Below, in pieces: positions 23,949-33,285 of a stretch of DNA of 64,000 bases. Below the pieces are notes generated by a model. The model was not told where the DNA came from. It ran no database searches and saw only the letters and a program-made list of their open reading frames with translations. The DNA is from Catenovulum agarivorans YM01. GTDB lineage: Bacteria; Pseudomonadota; Gammaproteobacteria; Enterobacterales; Alteromonadaceae. Both the position numbers and the translations under genes were made by a program. The DNA lies in assembly GCF_000281085.1 (NCBI RefSeq), contig NZ_JH767524.1:123086-187085 (forward strand), written 5' to 3'. Each line of letters begins with the position of its first letter. Position 1 is the stretch's first letter.

Positions 23949-25997
23949 CTAAGCTGCTTCAACTTCAATGCCACTATGGCGTAACAAAGCATCTACTTTA
24001 GGCTCTCGCCCTCTAAAAGCTTTAAACAATTCCATAGGCTCCTGCGAACCACCTTTTTGTAAGATGTGCTCTAAGAAATCATGGCCTGTTTTAGCATTGA
24101 AGATACCTTCTTCTTCAAAGCGCGAAAAAGCATCACTGGATAATACTTCAGCCCATTTGTAACTATAGTAACCCGCAGCATAACCGCCGGCAAAAATATG
24201 GCTAAAACTATGTTGGAAACGATTAAATTCAGGCGGTCGAACCACAGCGACAGTTTCTCGAACTTGATTTACTTTTTGCTGAATATCAAAACCAATATTA
24301 GGTTTAAACTCATGGTGCAATTCAAAATCAAATAATGAAAACTCTAACTGGCGCATCATCATCATAGCCGACTGGAAATTTTTCGCTGCCAACATTTTAT
24401 CTAACAAATCTTGTGGTAAAGATTCGCCGGTTTCAAAGTGGCCTGAGATAAATCCAAGTGCTTCAGGCTGCCAACACCAGTTTTCTAAAAACTGACTTGG
24501 TAACTCGACTGCATCCCAAGCTACACCATTAATACCGGCAACAGCACTTACATCCACTTTGGTTAACATATGGTGTAAACCATGGCCAAATTCGTGGAAT
24601 AAAGTTTCTACTTCGTTGTGCGTGAATAACGCTGGTTTATCACCAACAGGTTTGTTGAAATTACAGGTTAAATACGCAACTGGTAATTGTAAATCACCAT
24701 CGTTTTTACGCATTTGCCCAACACACACATCCATCCATGCCCCACCGCGTTTGCCTTCACGCGCATATAAGTCAAAATAAAAACTGCCTTTCAACTGGCC
24801 GTCTTCTGAGAAAATATCGTAGAAACGCACAGATTCATGCCAAGTTTGCACACCCTCTCTTGGTTTAATTTCAATCGAGAATAAACGCTGTGCTGTGGCA
24901 AATAAGCCACTAATAACTTTTTCTTCAGGGAAGTATGGGCGCAACACTTCGTCTGAAATTGAGTATTTTTGCTGCTTTAGCTTCTCAGCGTAATAACTCA
25001 TATCCCAAGCTTCGAGTTTGTCTATGCTGTGCTGCTCACGGGCAAACTCGATTAACTCGGCTAGTTCAGCTTGTGCTTGTTTTTTACTTTTGTTGGCTAA
25101 ATCATATAAAAAGTCAGTCACTTGCTGTGGGTTTTCCGCCATTTTAGTCGCTAAACTTAAGTCGGCATAACTAGCAAAATCGAGCAATTGCGCTTTTTCA
25201 TATCTAAGTTCAAGAATTTGCTGCATCACCTCTGAATTGTCCCACTTGCCAGCATTTGGACCTTGATCAGACGCGCGCGTGGCAAATGCACGATACATTT
25301 CTTCACGTAAACTGCGATCATCAGCATACATCATCACAGGCAAATAGCTTGGGAATTCAAGATTAAACAACCAACCATCAACTGATTTTGCTTCCGCCGC
25401 TTGTTTAGCAGCAGCAATCGCACTTTCAGGTAAACCAGCTAATTGTTGCTCGTCAGTGATTTCTTTGCGCCAGCCTTGGGTTGCATCTAATACATTGTTA
25501 GAAAACTTAGTAGTTAACTCGGACAAAGCTTGGCTAATTTCACCAAAACGCTTTTTCTTTTCATCCGGTAAACTCACGCCGGATAATTTAAAACCACGTA
25601 ACGCATCATTAATCGCTTTTTGTTGCGCTTGAGAAAGAGCGACAAAATCTTCGCTATCGGCTATTTGTTGATAAGCTTGGTACAACCCCTGATGTTGGCC
25701 AACCCAAGTACTGTACTCAGATAACAAAGGTAAACAAGCTTCATATGCTTGGCGCAACGCTTCGCTATCCGCAACTGAATGCAAATGTGACACTGGCGAC
25801 CAAATGCGACTAAGTTTGTCGTCTACTTCATCAATAGGTTGGACAAAATTTTGCCATGTATAATTTGATTGTTGCACCACTTGCTCGATAACTGCTTTGC
25901 AGTCCGCTATCGCTTGCTCTACCGCAGGTAAAATATGCTCAGGTTTAATATTGGAAAATTCCGGTAAGCTCGCTTCAGATAATAATGGATTACTCAT
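23949..25997 (-). CDS. prlC: oligopeptidase A
   Basis: A 682-residue M3-family zinc metallopeptidase of the cytoplasm that degrades short peptides, including cleaved signal peptides. The zinc site is HEFGHGLHHM preceded by HNEVETLF, with the third ligand Glu downstream in the NGVAWDAVELPSQFLENW region. Other family landmarks are LPEFSNIKPEHILPAVE at the N-terminus and FSHIFAGGYAAGYYSYKWAE near the C-terminus. It is full length. AAAGGATCTTAA before the ATG gives a good ribosome-binding site. It is transcribed alone, behind the terminator of the upstream lipoprotein gene. Confidence 0.98.
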   Translation of the reverse strand: MSNPLLSEASLPEFSNIKPEHILPAVEQAIADCKAVIEQVVQQSNYTWQNFVQPIDEVDDKLSRIWSPVSHLHSVADSEALRQAYEACLPLLSEYSTWVGQHQGLYQAYQQIADSEDFVALSQAQQKAINDALRGFKLSGVSLPDEKKKRFGEISQALSELTTKFSNNVLDATQGWRKEITDEQQLAGLPESAIAAAKQAAEAKSVDGWLFNLEFPSYLPVMMYADDRSLREEMYRAFATRASDQGPNAGKWDNSEVMQQILELRYEKAQLLDFASYADLSLATKMAENPQQVTDFLYDLANKSKKQAQAELAELIEFAREQHSIDKLEAWDMSYYAEKLKQQKYSISDEVLRPYFPEEKVISGLFATAQRLFSIEIKPREGVQTWHESVRFYDIFSEDGQLKGSFYFDLYAREGKRGGAWMDVCVGQMRKNDGDLQLPVAYLTCNFNKPVGDKPALFTHNEVETLFHEFGHGLHHMLTKVDVSAVAGINGVAWDAVELPSQFLENWCWQPEALGFISGHFETGESLPQDLLDKMLAAKNFQSAMMMMRQLEFSLFDFELHHEFKPNIGFDIQQKVNQVRETVAVVRPPEFNRFQHSFSHIFAGGYAAGYYSYKWAEVLSSDAFSRFEEEGIFNAKTGHDFLEHILQKGGSQEPMELFKAFRGREPKVDALLRHSGIEVEAA

Positions 25998-26125
25998 TTA
26001 AGATCCTTTGTTGTTGTACGCTAGTTAGCTCTAGCCATATTATTCTTAGTTATTTGGTTGAAGAAGCTAAATTACAAGGTAGGTAAGCGGATCTTTTTAT
26101 AAGTTGTAGGCAGCTATAAACAAAA

Positions 26126-26149
26126 AAGGTTTGCGTAAAAGCAAACCTT
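26126..26149 (-). terminator. rho-independent terminator after the small lipoprotein gene
   Basis: AAGGTTTGC and GCAAACCTT form a perfect 9-bp stem with a 6-base loop. On the minus strand it is followed by a run of T (A22-A27 on the plus strand). It lies 30 bp after the stop of the lipoprotein gene and before prlC. Confidence 0.88.
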
Positions 26150-26178
26150 GAAACACAGAAAATGGCTGTGGCGTGAAG

Positions 26179-26433
26179 TTATTTCAGGCCATTTTGTAAA
26201 GTTAGAGTTGCGACGTCTGCGACAAAAGTAATTTTGATATTACGTTTGTTGTCACCCCAAACACATTGTTTAGTGCCTATCACTTCGGAGCACTCATCCG
26301 CAGTACCAATTATTGCTTCAACTTCTTCTAGCTCCATACCAACTTTAATTTTGTTGTAATTATCGGCGGTTATTTTGCTGCATCCACTGCAAATGCTTAT
26401 CAAGGCAACTAAAATTGCTAAGCGCTTCAACAT
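26179..26433 (-). CDS. small DUF3862/SmpA-like lipoprotein
   Basis: An 84-residue protein with a lipoprotein-type signal peptide ending in ICSGC, a slightly atypical lipobox with Cys at -3. The mature part (NYNKIKVGMELEEVEAIIG, then CSEVIGTKQCVWGD and IKITFVADVATL) looks like the small alpha/beta fold of the DUF3862 and SmpA/OmlA group. The motif KVGMxxxEVxxIIG is typical. Two Cys residues could form a disulfide. AGGAG five bases before the ATG supports the start. The function is unknown; it has its own terminator. Confidence 0.8.
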   Translation of the reverse strand: MLKRLAILVALISICSGCSKITADNYNKIKVGMELEEVEAIIGTADECSEVIGTKQCVWGDNKRNIKITFVADVATLTLQNGLK

Positions 26434-26507
26434 AACATCTCCTACTTTCTACCAAATCAAATTTAGGTCAAATATCTAACCACAAAAAAAGTAACAAGGA
26501 TGTTAAA

Positions 26508-26545
26508 TATTTTTTAAATTATTACAAGGATTAATTTAAAAAATA
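26508..26545. repeat. AT-rich perfect inverted repeat
   Basis: TATTTTTTAAATTA (26508-26521) and TAATTTAAAAAATA (26532-26545) are perfect 14-bp inverted copies around a 10-base loop. The octamer ACAAGGAT occurs in the loop and again about 40 bp upstream. It lies in the 224-bp gap between proA and the lipoprotein gene. It could be a protein-binding site or a cruciform; nothing identifies a specific regulator. Confidence 0.5.
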
Positions 26546-26614
26546 ACTTAGAGAAATGTGGGTTCGCTTAAAAAGAAAACAATTTTGAGCAGGAAAAGTA
26601 AAAACGTAAAGTTA

Positions 26615-26638
26615 GCAGCCGCAAGTATTCACGGCTGC
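26615..26638 (-). terminator. candidate terminator after proBA
   Basis: GCAGCCG and CGGCTGC form a 7-bp GC-rich stem with a 10-base loop about 20 bp after the proA stop on the minus strand. The following T-rich tract is interrupted, so termination strength is uncertain. Confidence 0.55.
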
Positions 26639-26657
26639 GGCTTGCAAGAGGTATTGA

Positions 26658-27908
26658 TTAAGGACGGATCTGACCTTCGCCCTGTACAATAAATTTCTGT
26701 GTAGTTAGGCTTTCTAAACCCATAGGGCCATAAGCATGCAATTTAGAGGTTGAAATACCAATTTCAGCACCTAAACCAAGTTGGCCACCATCAGAAAAAC
26801 GTGATGATGTATTCACCATTACAACCGCGCTATTTACTCGGCGCGTAAACTCGTTAGCTCTTTGGTAACTTTGGGTACAAATCACTTCAGTATGGCCTGA
26901 GCTGTAGGATTCTAAATGGCTAATTGCCGCATCAAAATCATCCACGATACGTACCGCAATTTCTAAAGCCAAGTATTCTGCATGCCAGTCATCTTCTGTT
27001 GCCAAATCAGCACCGGCAAAATAACCTATGCTTTTTTCACAAGCATGGATTTTCACACCTTTTTCGGCTAATGCATTAGCTGCAATTGGCAAAAAACTAT
27101 CCGCTTGAGCTTGATGAACCAATAAGGTTTCTAATGCATTACACACACCTGTACGTTGGGTTTTACCATTCAACAATAAATCCAACGCCATCTTGTTGTC
27201 AGCATCTTGGTCAATATATAAATGACACACACCTTTAAAATGCTGGATCACAGGAATGCGGCTGTTTTCAGTAACAAAACGAATTAAACCTTCGCCACCA
27301 CGTGGAATAATTAAGTCGATATCATCTGATAAGGTCATCAATTCATTCATAATGGCGCGATCAGGATCAGGCACAACACAAATTGCATTTGGATCGATAT
27401 TTTGTTCAACCAAAGCTTCATGCAAACACTTTGCAATCACTAAGTTAGAAAACAAAGCTTCTTTACCACCACGTAACACCACAGCATTGCCTGATTTCAA
27501 ACACAAGGCTGCAGCTTCCGCTGTTACATTTGGGCGCGCTTCGTAAATCATAGCAATTACACCTAGTGGTATACGCATACGACCAACACGCATGCCATTT
27601 GGTCTAATTTTTAAATCAGACACAGTACCAACAGGATCGGGTAAAGTAGTTACTTCAATTAATGCATTAGCTAAATCTTTAACTCGCTCAGGGGTTAAAC
27701 GCAAACGGTCAATCATTGCATCGGTCAAACCGTTTTGTTTGCCTGCGTCTAAATCTTTTTGGTTTTCAGTTAAAATTAACTCTGTGCGCTCAATTAATTT
27801 TTGCGCCATTGCCGATAATGCGGCATCTTTTTGCGCTGTACTCAAATTGGCAACCGAGAAAGACGCTTTACGCGCATCTTTAGCCATTTGTGCAATTGAA
27901 AAACTCAT
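26658..27908 (-). CDS. proA: gamma-glutamyl phosphate reductase
   Basis: A 416-residue NADPH-dependent enzyme that reduces gamma-glutamyl phosphate to glutamate semialdehyde, the second step of proline synthesis. Landmarks are RMRIPLGVIAMIYEARPNVT, LKSGNAVVLRGGKEA, IPRGGEGLIRFV, the catalytic Cys in GKTQRTGVCNALETLL, and VNTSSRFSDGGQLGLGAEIG. It is full length. It follows proB by 17 bp in a proBA operon. Confidence 0.98.
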   Translation of the reverse strand: MSFSIAQMAKDARKASFSVANLSTAQKDAALSAMAQKLIERTELILTENQKDLDAGKQNGLTDAMIDRLRLTPERVKDLANALIEVTTLPDPVGTVSDLKIRPNGMRVGRMRIPLGVIAMIYEARPNVTAEAAALCLKSGNAVVLRGGKEALFSNLVIAKCLHEALVEQNIDPNAICVVPDPDRAIMNELMTLSDDIDLIIPRGGEGLIRFVTENSRIPVIQHFKGVCHLYIDQDADNKMALDLLLNGKTQRTGVCNALETLLVHQAQADSFLPIAANALAEKGVKIHACEKSIGYFAGADLATEDDWHAEYLALEIAVRIVDDFDAAISHLESYSSGHTEVICTQSYQRANEFTRRVNSAVVMVNTSSRFSDGGQLGLGAEIGISTSKLHAYGPMGLESLTTQKFIVQGEGQIRP

Positions 27909-27925
27909 CTTTATACCTTTATTTG

Positions 27926-29026
27926 TTACAGGATCACCAAATCATCTCTATGAATAATGACATCACTTGGGCAATAACCCAAGACTTGGATGATTTTTTG
28001 ACTTTGTAATCCTTTAATTTTATCTAACTCTAAATCACTATACTGACAAATACCTTTAGCTAAAGTTTTGCCAGCTAAATCTTTAATATAAACAGCATCA
28101 CCTTTATTAAAGCTGCTGTCTGTTTCTTTAATACCAATGCTCAGTAAAGAAGCGCCTTTGTTAATCAAAGCATTTGCCGCACCATTGTCTACTATGATTG
28201 CGCCTTGTGCTTTTAAGGTATATTGCAACCAATGTTTACGCGCTTTTATCGGGCTAGCTTGACGTTTAAACCAAGTGCCTTGTGGTGCATGTTGCAACAA
28301 AGCATCAAATACTTGGCCTTTGGTTCCGTTAACAATTAAGGTGTGTACCCCATTAACTGTGGCTTTTTCGGCTGCTTCTATTTTAGTGCGCATGCCGCCT
28401 GTAGCTATTTTATTGGTAGTGCCACCTGCAAGTGCATAAATTTCAGGGGTAATGCTTTCAACAGTTGGGATTAATTTAGCATCAGGGTTACTGCGTGGGT
28501 CGGCAGTAAATAGACCGTCTATATCACTGCATATCATCATCATATCCGCATCTGATACTTGTGAGACTAAAGCGGCTAAGTTGTCGTTATCCCCCACTTT
28601 TAATTCTTGTGTCGCAACTGTGTCGTTTTCATTGACTATAGGTAAAATGCCATTGTTTAACAGTTCTCGAATGGTGTTTTTAATATTGACGTAACGGCGG
28701 CGATCGGCCAAATCATCATGAGTTAATAAAATTTGAGCACAAGGAAAATCAAAAAAACGCGCCCAGTTAGCCATCATGCGCGTTTGCCCAACAGCAGCCA
28801 TAGCCTGTTTTTCAGCAATAGATGGAATACCACTATGCGCAATAATGCCACGCCCAGCCGCGACACTGCCACTTGAGACTAAAACAATTTCTTTACCTTG
28901 TAACCGGCATTCGGAAATATAACGAGCTATGGGCAACAAAAACTGACCACTACAGCCTTTTCCGTCAGGTGCTATTAGTGCACTGCCCACTTTTATAACC
29001 GCTCTTTGCCAGTCAAACCAACTCAT
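27926..29026 (-). CDS. proB: glutamate 5-kinase
   Basis: A 366-residue enzyme that phosphorylates glutamate to start proline synthesis. The N-terminal amino-acid kinase domain shows VIKVGSALI, IVLVSSGSVAAGRG, AAVGQTRMM, IVNENDTVATQELKVGDND and GGMRTKIEAAEKA. The C-terminal 90 residues form the PUA domain found in the longer bacterial ProB proteins. The first gene of proBA. AGTAGG upstream of the ATG is an acceptable ribosome-binding site. Proline feedback inhibition is expected from the family. Confidence 0.98.
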   Translation of the reverse strand: MSWFDWQRAVIKVGSALIAPDGKGCSGQFLLPIARYISECRLQGKEIVLVSSGSVAAGRGIIAHSGIPSIAEKQAMAAVGQTRMMANWARFFDFPCAQILLTHDDLADRRRYVNIKNTIRELLNNGILPIVNENDTVATQELKVGDNDNLAALVSQVSDADMMMICSDIDGLFTADPRSNPDAKLIPTVESITPEIYALAGGTTNKIATGGMRTKIEAAEKATVNGVHTLIVNGTKGQVFDALLQHAPQGTWFKRQASPIKARKHWLQYTLKAQGAIIVDNGAANALINKGASLLSIGIKETDSSFNKGDAVYIKDLAGKTLAKGICQYSDLELDKIKGLQSQKIIQVLGYCPSDVIIHRDDLVIL

Positions 29027-29143
29027 GTTGTGACAACCTACTCAAATATAAAAACAACATTATACCCTTATTCAGATTTTAGGTGCAGGGGGCGATAACA
29101 ATTAATATGATATTGGTGGTAATTTAATCAAGGTTAAATTTGC

Positions 29144-30421
29144 TTGCGAATTAACTACAAACCATCTATGTTGCATTATGGCGAAACGATTATGATTGTT
29201 AGACACTTACATTGTGACAGCATGCTTCCAGAATATTCACATATTAAATTTGATGTAACGTCTGAAAAAAATATCACCCAGACTGAACACAGCCCACACT
29301 ACAACCAACCTTCAATGGTGTTTTTTAGTGGTGGTAGTGCGTTAGCTGGATTTAGCCAAGCATTAAAACACTATAATCAAAACCATAGCCATATTATAAC
29401 CACGTTAGATTCTGGTGGCTGCACAGCTAAACTACGCCAATGTTTTTTAATGCCCGCAATTGGAGATATTCGTAATCGACTATTAGCTTTGGCTGATGAC
29501 AGCAGAGTCGATGTCGCCGCAATGACGCGAATTATGGCATTAAGATTTGCTAAACAAGGGAGTCCTGCAACGCTGCGCCAGTCATTGTGGGCATTTAGCA
29601 GCAGTGATCACCCTATGTATGCCCAGCTCAATAGCCAACAAAAAGTCGCTATTCAAAGCTGTTTAGAATATTTTGCTAAAGTTATCCCTGACGATTTTGA
29701 TTTGCGTAATACTAGTATTGGTAATGTCTGTATTGCTGCAGCCTACTTAACTAACAATCGTAGTTTAACCGCAGCAATAGCCCAATTTAGTCAATTACTG
29801 GCAATAAAAGGTCAAGTTGTACCTATGCTGGATAATTATTGTCATTTAGCGGCGCATTTAACCAATGGTCAAATTATTCTCGGTCAACATAATTTAACCG
29901 GTAAAGAAGTATCGCCTATTCGTAGTAAAATTGCTCGAGTTGAGTTATCTAGCAGTGCTGAGTATCTATCACCACTGGTTTGCGCAACACCTGAGCATGT
30001 CAAAGATACAGTTAAACAAGCACGATTGATTTGTTACCCTCCTGGTAGTTTTTATTCGAGCTTAATAACTAACTTATTAACCCAAGGAATAGGCAAAGCA
30101 ATTAGCCAAAGCAAAGCCAAAAAAGTCTATGTACCTAATTTACAAGACGACCCAGAACAAATTGGCATGAGTTTATTCGATTGCATTACAACTTTGTTAA
30201 ATTATCTAACCAGCGAGTTGTCCGAGAATATGCCTGTTACATCCGTGTTAAATACAGTTTTAATTGATAAAAATGCGCAAAATCAATTAACTCCGGCACA
30301 ATACCAACAACTATCAGAGCTTGGAATAGAAGTTGAAATATTACCTTTAGTCAGCCAACAATCGAGTCCTTTTTATGATCCGCATAGACTCAGCCAAGCA
30401 TTACTATCTTTGTGCCGTTAA
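29144..30421 (+). CDS. CofD/YvcK-like protein, long form
   Basis: A 425-residue protein of the 2-phospho-lactate transferase (CofD)/YvcK fold, without signal peptide. The nucleotide-binding start is MVFFSGGSALAGFSQAL, followed by TTLDSGGCTAKLR and MPAIGDIRNRLLALAD. The latter motifs resemble the CofD-like member of the so-called GAK system more than short YvcK/YbhK (about 300 residues). No other GAK-type gene is nearby. The late LICYPPGSFYSSLITNLL is the usual family end motif. The start is uncertain: a TTG at 29144 with AAGG ten bases upstream, or ATGs at 29168 or 29192. The 3' end overlaps the convergent speE by 18 bp. Substrate and role are unknown. Confidence 0.78.
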   Translation: MRINYKPSMLHYGETIMIVRHLHCDSMLPEYSHIKFDVTSEKNITQTEHSPHYNQPSMVFFSGGSALAGFSQALKHYNQNHSHIITTLDSGGCTAKLRQCFLMPAIGDIRNRLLALADDSRVDVAAMTRIMALRFAKQGSPATLRQSLWAFSSSDHPMYAQLNSQQKVAIQSCLEYFAKVIPDDFDLRNTSIGNVCIAAAYLTNNRSLTAAIAQFSQLLAIKGQVVPMLDNYCHLAAHLTNGQIILGQHNLTGKEVSPIRSKIARVELSSSAEYLSPLVCATPEHVKDTVKQARLICYPPGSFYSSLITNLLTQGIGKAISQSKAKKVYVPNLQDDPEQIGMSLFDCITTLLNYLTSELSENMPVTSVLNTVLIDKNAQNQLTPAQYQQLSELGIEVEILPLVSQQSSPFYDPHRLSQALLSLCR

Positions 30422-31270
30422 CGCTTTAGCCAAAAACTGCGGTAATTGACTGCAAAGTTTATGAATATCAGGACTATAATACTGTAATTGCTCAGAAAAA
30501 GGCTGTGCTTCAGCGGCCCTAACATTGGCGAAATCTGTCGATTTGTTTGCCGTTGTGCACGACCAATTGCCGCTGGGATAAATAGGCAGAGGAAACAGCA
30601 AGGTTTGCAACTGTACAAAACCTGCATGCAACATATCTTCCCGGATGTTTTTTAGCTGTTGTTGGTGTAGCAATGGCGAACCACTTTGTTGAACTAACAC
30701 CCCGTGCTCAGTCAGTGCAGCAAAACAGGCTTGATAAAAGTCTTGCTCGTATAAAGCTTGGCTATAGCCTGCAGCGTACGTTGAATCCACAATAATAATA
30801 TCAAAGCTATTACTGGCTAATCCGCGTACATAATCAACGCCATTGGCAAATAAAAGCCGCGCCCTGTCATCTTGAGTATTGGTAGATAATTCTGGGAAAT
30901 ACTTTTTGGCGACCTCTGTGACTAGACTATCCATCTCGACTTGGGTAACTCGCTCTACTTGAGGATGTTTTAATACCTGTTGCAAACAACCACAATCACC
31001 TCCGCCTACAATCAAAATATTTCGCGGCTGAGAGTGACTAAACAACGCAGGATGTGTCATCATCTCATGGTAAAAAAAGCTATCGCGACTACTTAACTTA
31101 GTACAACCATCCAGCACCATCAAATAACCAAAATCCGTTGTTTGAAAAATTTCTACTTTTTGAAAAGGCGACTGTTTTTCCACAACCTTATGCCTTAACC
31201 TCAAAGCGACGCCAGCTCCGATTGCTTGATTTTGATCTGAATACCAATATTGTGTTGAAGTGTCCGCCAT
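30404..31270 (-). CDS. speE: spermidine synthase-like aminopropyltransferase
   Basis: A 288-residue protein with the polyamine synthase fold: FQKVEIFQTTDFGYLMVLDG, FYHEMMTHP, LIVGGGDCGCLQQVLKH (SAM-type nucleotide loop), VEMDSLV, and YYSPDIH near the end. Normally it would move an aminopropyl group from decarboxylated SAM to putrescine. The motif after strand 5, DxTDP in E. coli SpeE, reads DSTYAAG here. The second Asp, taken as the catalytic base that deprotonates the amine, is Tyr, and the following Pro is lost. The GGGDGG loop also has Cys. Either the enzyme uses another residue or substrate, or it is weakly active. It is divergent from speA, which supports a polyamine role. Confidence 0.82.
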   Translation of the reverse strand: MADTSTQYWYSDQNQAIGAGVALRLRHKVVEKQSPFQKVEIFQTTDFGYLMVLDGCTKLSSRDSFFYHEMMTHPALFSHSQPRNILIVGGGDCGCLQQVLKHPQVERVTQVEMDSLVTEVAKKYFPELSTNTQDDRARLLFANGVDYVRGLASNSFDIIIVDSTYAAGYSQALYEQDFYQACFAALTEHGVLVQQSGSPLLHQQQLKNIREDMLHAGFVQLQTLLFPLPIYPSGNWSCTTANKSTDFANVRAAEAQPFSEQLQYYSPDIHKLCSQLPQFLAKALTAQR

Positions 31271-31385
31271 ACAATGCCCTTGAAATTAACCAAACAAAGT
31301 TAAAAAACTAAATCAATTATAGCTCATACGGCATAATCAGATTACACTATTCGTTTTACTTGTTAAGACTCAATTTTATTCGCTA

Positions 31386-33278
31386 ATGACTGATAGTTTG
31401 ATTCAACACGCTAAACAAATATACAACGTCGCTAATTGGAGTGATGGTTATTTTGACATCAACAATCAAGGTGAATTGGTTGCCCAACCCAAAGGTAAAC
31501 CACAACTGCAGATCGCCTTTAATAAGATTGTTCACGACCTTCAACTAGCAGGTTTACGCTTACCTATTTTAGTGCGCTTTACCGATATACTCAGAGATCG
31601 TGTGCAAGCGTTACAGTTAGCTTTTAAAGATGCAATTGCACAGCATGATTATTCGGGCAAATACCATGCTGTATATCCAATTAAAGTTAACCAACAGCAC
31701 AGTGTCGTTGAACAGTTATTAAGGGTCACACCAAAAATTGGCTTAGAAGCCGGTAGTAAACCTGAATTATTGGCTATTTTAGGTGCGACAACAGAACCAT
31801 TAAAAATTGTCTGCAACGGTTATAAAGACAGCGAATTTTTGCAACTTGCGATTATTGGTCAACAAATGGGCCATCAAGTTTATGTTGTTATTGAAAAATT
31901 ATCCGAGTTAAAAACCTTATTAAAAGAAGCGGAAAAAATGGGTGCGGCGCCTGCAATTGGCATTCGTATTCGTTTGAATACAGTCGGTAAAGGTCGCTGG
32001 CAAGATTCAGGCGGTGAAAAAGGCAAATTTGGTTTAACTTCACATCAATTATTGCAAGCAATCGAGCTACTAAAACAACACAAGCAAACACACTTGTTTC
32101 AACTTATCCATTTTCATATTGGTTCACAAATTGCCAATATTCGTGATATTCAAGTCGCAATAAAAGAATGCGCGCGCTATTACGTTGAGTTAAAGAATAT
32201 GGGCTTGGCGGTTGATACCTTAGATGTAGGTGGTGGTTTAGGCGTTGATTATGAAGGCAGCGGCAGTCGCAGCCAATGCTCTATGAATTATGATATGCAC
32301 GAATATGCTCGCAACATAGTTGCCGGCATTAGCGAAACCTGTCACGCCAATGGCGTAGTTGAACCAAACATTATTACTGAATCTGGCCGTGCTATGACAG
32401 CACACCATGCAGTACTCTTATCTAATATCATCGACAGCGAACAACCTGTTCGTCTTGCAGCACCTTTTATTGCCAGTGCCGATGCACCAGCAGAAACTGT
32501 TGAGCTAATAAAACTCAGTGAAAGTGTTTCACCACGCCGAGCAATCGAATGCTACCACGATGCTGTGCATTATTTCGCCGAAGCACAACAAAAGTTTACC
32601 CTAGGGTTAATCTCGCTAACTCACTGGGCTGAATTTGAAAGTTTCTACTTTTCAATACTCTACATAGTTAGAGACAATCTAGATAACAATGCGCGTTCAC
32701 ACCGAGAATTACGCGTAGAATTAGATGAAAAACTTGCATGCAAACTTTTCTGTAATTTCTCATTGTTCCAATCTTTGCCAGATGCTTGGGGTATTCAACA
32801 AATTTTCCCTGTTGTGCCTTTAAGTCATATGGCACAACAATTGTCTGAACGCGCTATCGTTCAAGATATTACTTGTGACTCAGACGGACAAATTAAGCAA
32901 TATGCTGACGGCATGGGGATTGAAAGTAGCTTGCCAGTGCCGAAATTTGATTCAGACAATCCCTACTACCTTGGTATATTCATGGTGGGTGCCTATCAAG
33001 AAATTTTGGGTGACATGCATAACTTGTTTGGTGACACTGACTCTGCGCACTTAGAGTTTGATGCAACCGGAAAAATGCGTATTAACCACGTACTCCATGG
33101 TGATACAGCAGAAACTGCATTAAAAACAGTACACTTCCAACAATCGTATTTGTTGGAAAACTATATGTCGCAACTGAGTCAATCTAAGCTAACACCAGAA
33201 CAAAAAGACCAATACTATTTAATGCTAAAAACCGGCATTGAAGGTTATACCTATTTTGAAGATGAGCACAGCAGCTAG
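31386..33278 (+). CDS. speA: biosynthetic arginine decarboxylase
   Basis: A 630-residue PLP enzyme converting arginine to agmatine, the first step of one putrescine route. PLP lysine is in YHAVYPIKVNQQ. Other landmarks are GLEAGSKPELLAIL, FGLTSHQL, HFHIGSQIANIRDIQ, LDVGGGLGVDYEGS and ESGRAMTAHHAV, with the C-terminal barrel domain complete. No strong ribosome-binding site precedes the ATG. No agmatinase gene (speB) is next to it. A stem GAGCACAG/CTGTGCTC (33265-33288) spans the stop codon and could help end transcription, though it lacks a T-run. Confidence 0.97.
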   Translation: MTDSLIQHAKQIYNVANWSDGYFDINNQGELVAQPKGKPQLQIAFNKIVHDLQLAGLRLPILVRFTDILRDRVQALQLAFKDAIAQHDYSGKYHAVYPIKVNQQHSVVEQLLRVTPKIGLEAGSKPELLAILGATTEPLKIVCNGYKDSEFLQLAIIGQQMGHQVYVVIEKLSELKTLLKEAEKMGAAPAIGIRIRLNTVGKGRWQDSGGEKGKFGLTSHQLLQAIELLKQHKQTHLFQLIHFHIGSQIANIRDIQVAIKECARYYVELKNMGLAVDTLDVGGGLGVDYEGSGSRSQCSMNYDMHEYARNIVAGISETCHANGVVEPNIITESGRAMTAHHAVLLSNIIDSEQPVRLAAPFIASADAPAETVELIKLSESVSPRRAIECYHDAVHYFAEAQQKFTLGLISLTHWAEFESFYFSILYIVRDNLDNNARSHRELRVELDEKLACKLFCNFSLFQSLPDAWGIQQIFPVVPLSHMAQQLSERAIVQDITCDSDGQIKQYADGMGIESSLPVPKFDSDNPYYLGIFMVGAYQEILGDMHNLFGDTDSAHLEFDATGKMRINHVLHGDTAETALKTVHFQQSYLLENYMSQLSQSKLTPEQKDQYYLMLKTGIEGYTYFEDEHSS

Positions 33279-33285
33279 CCTGTGC

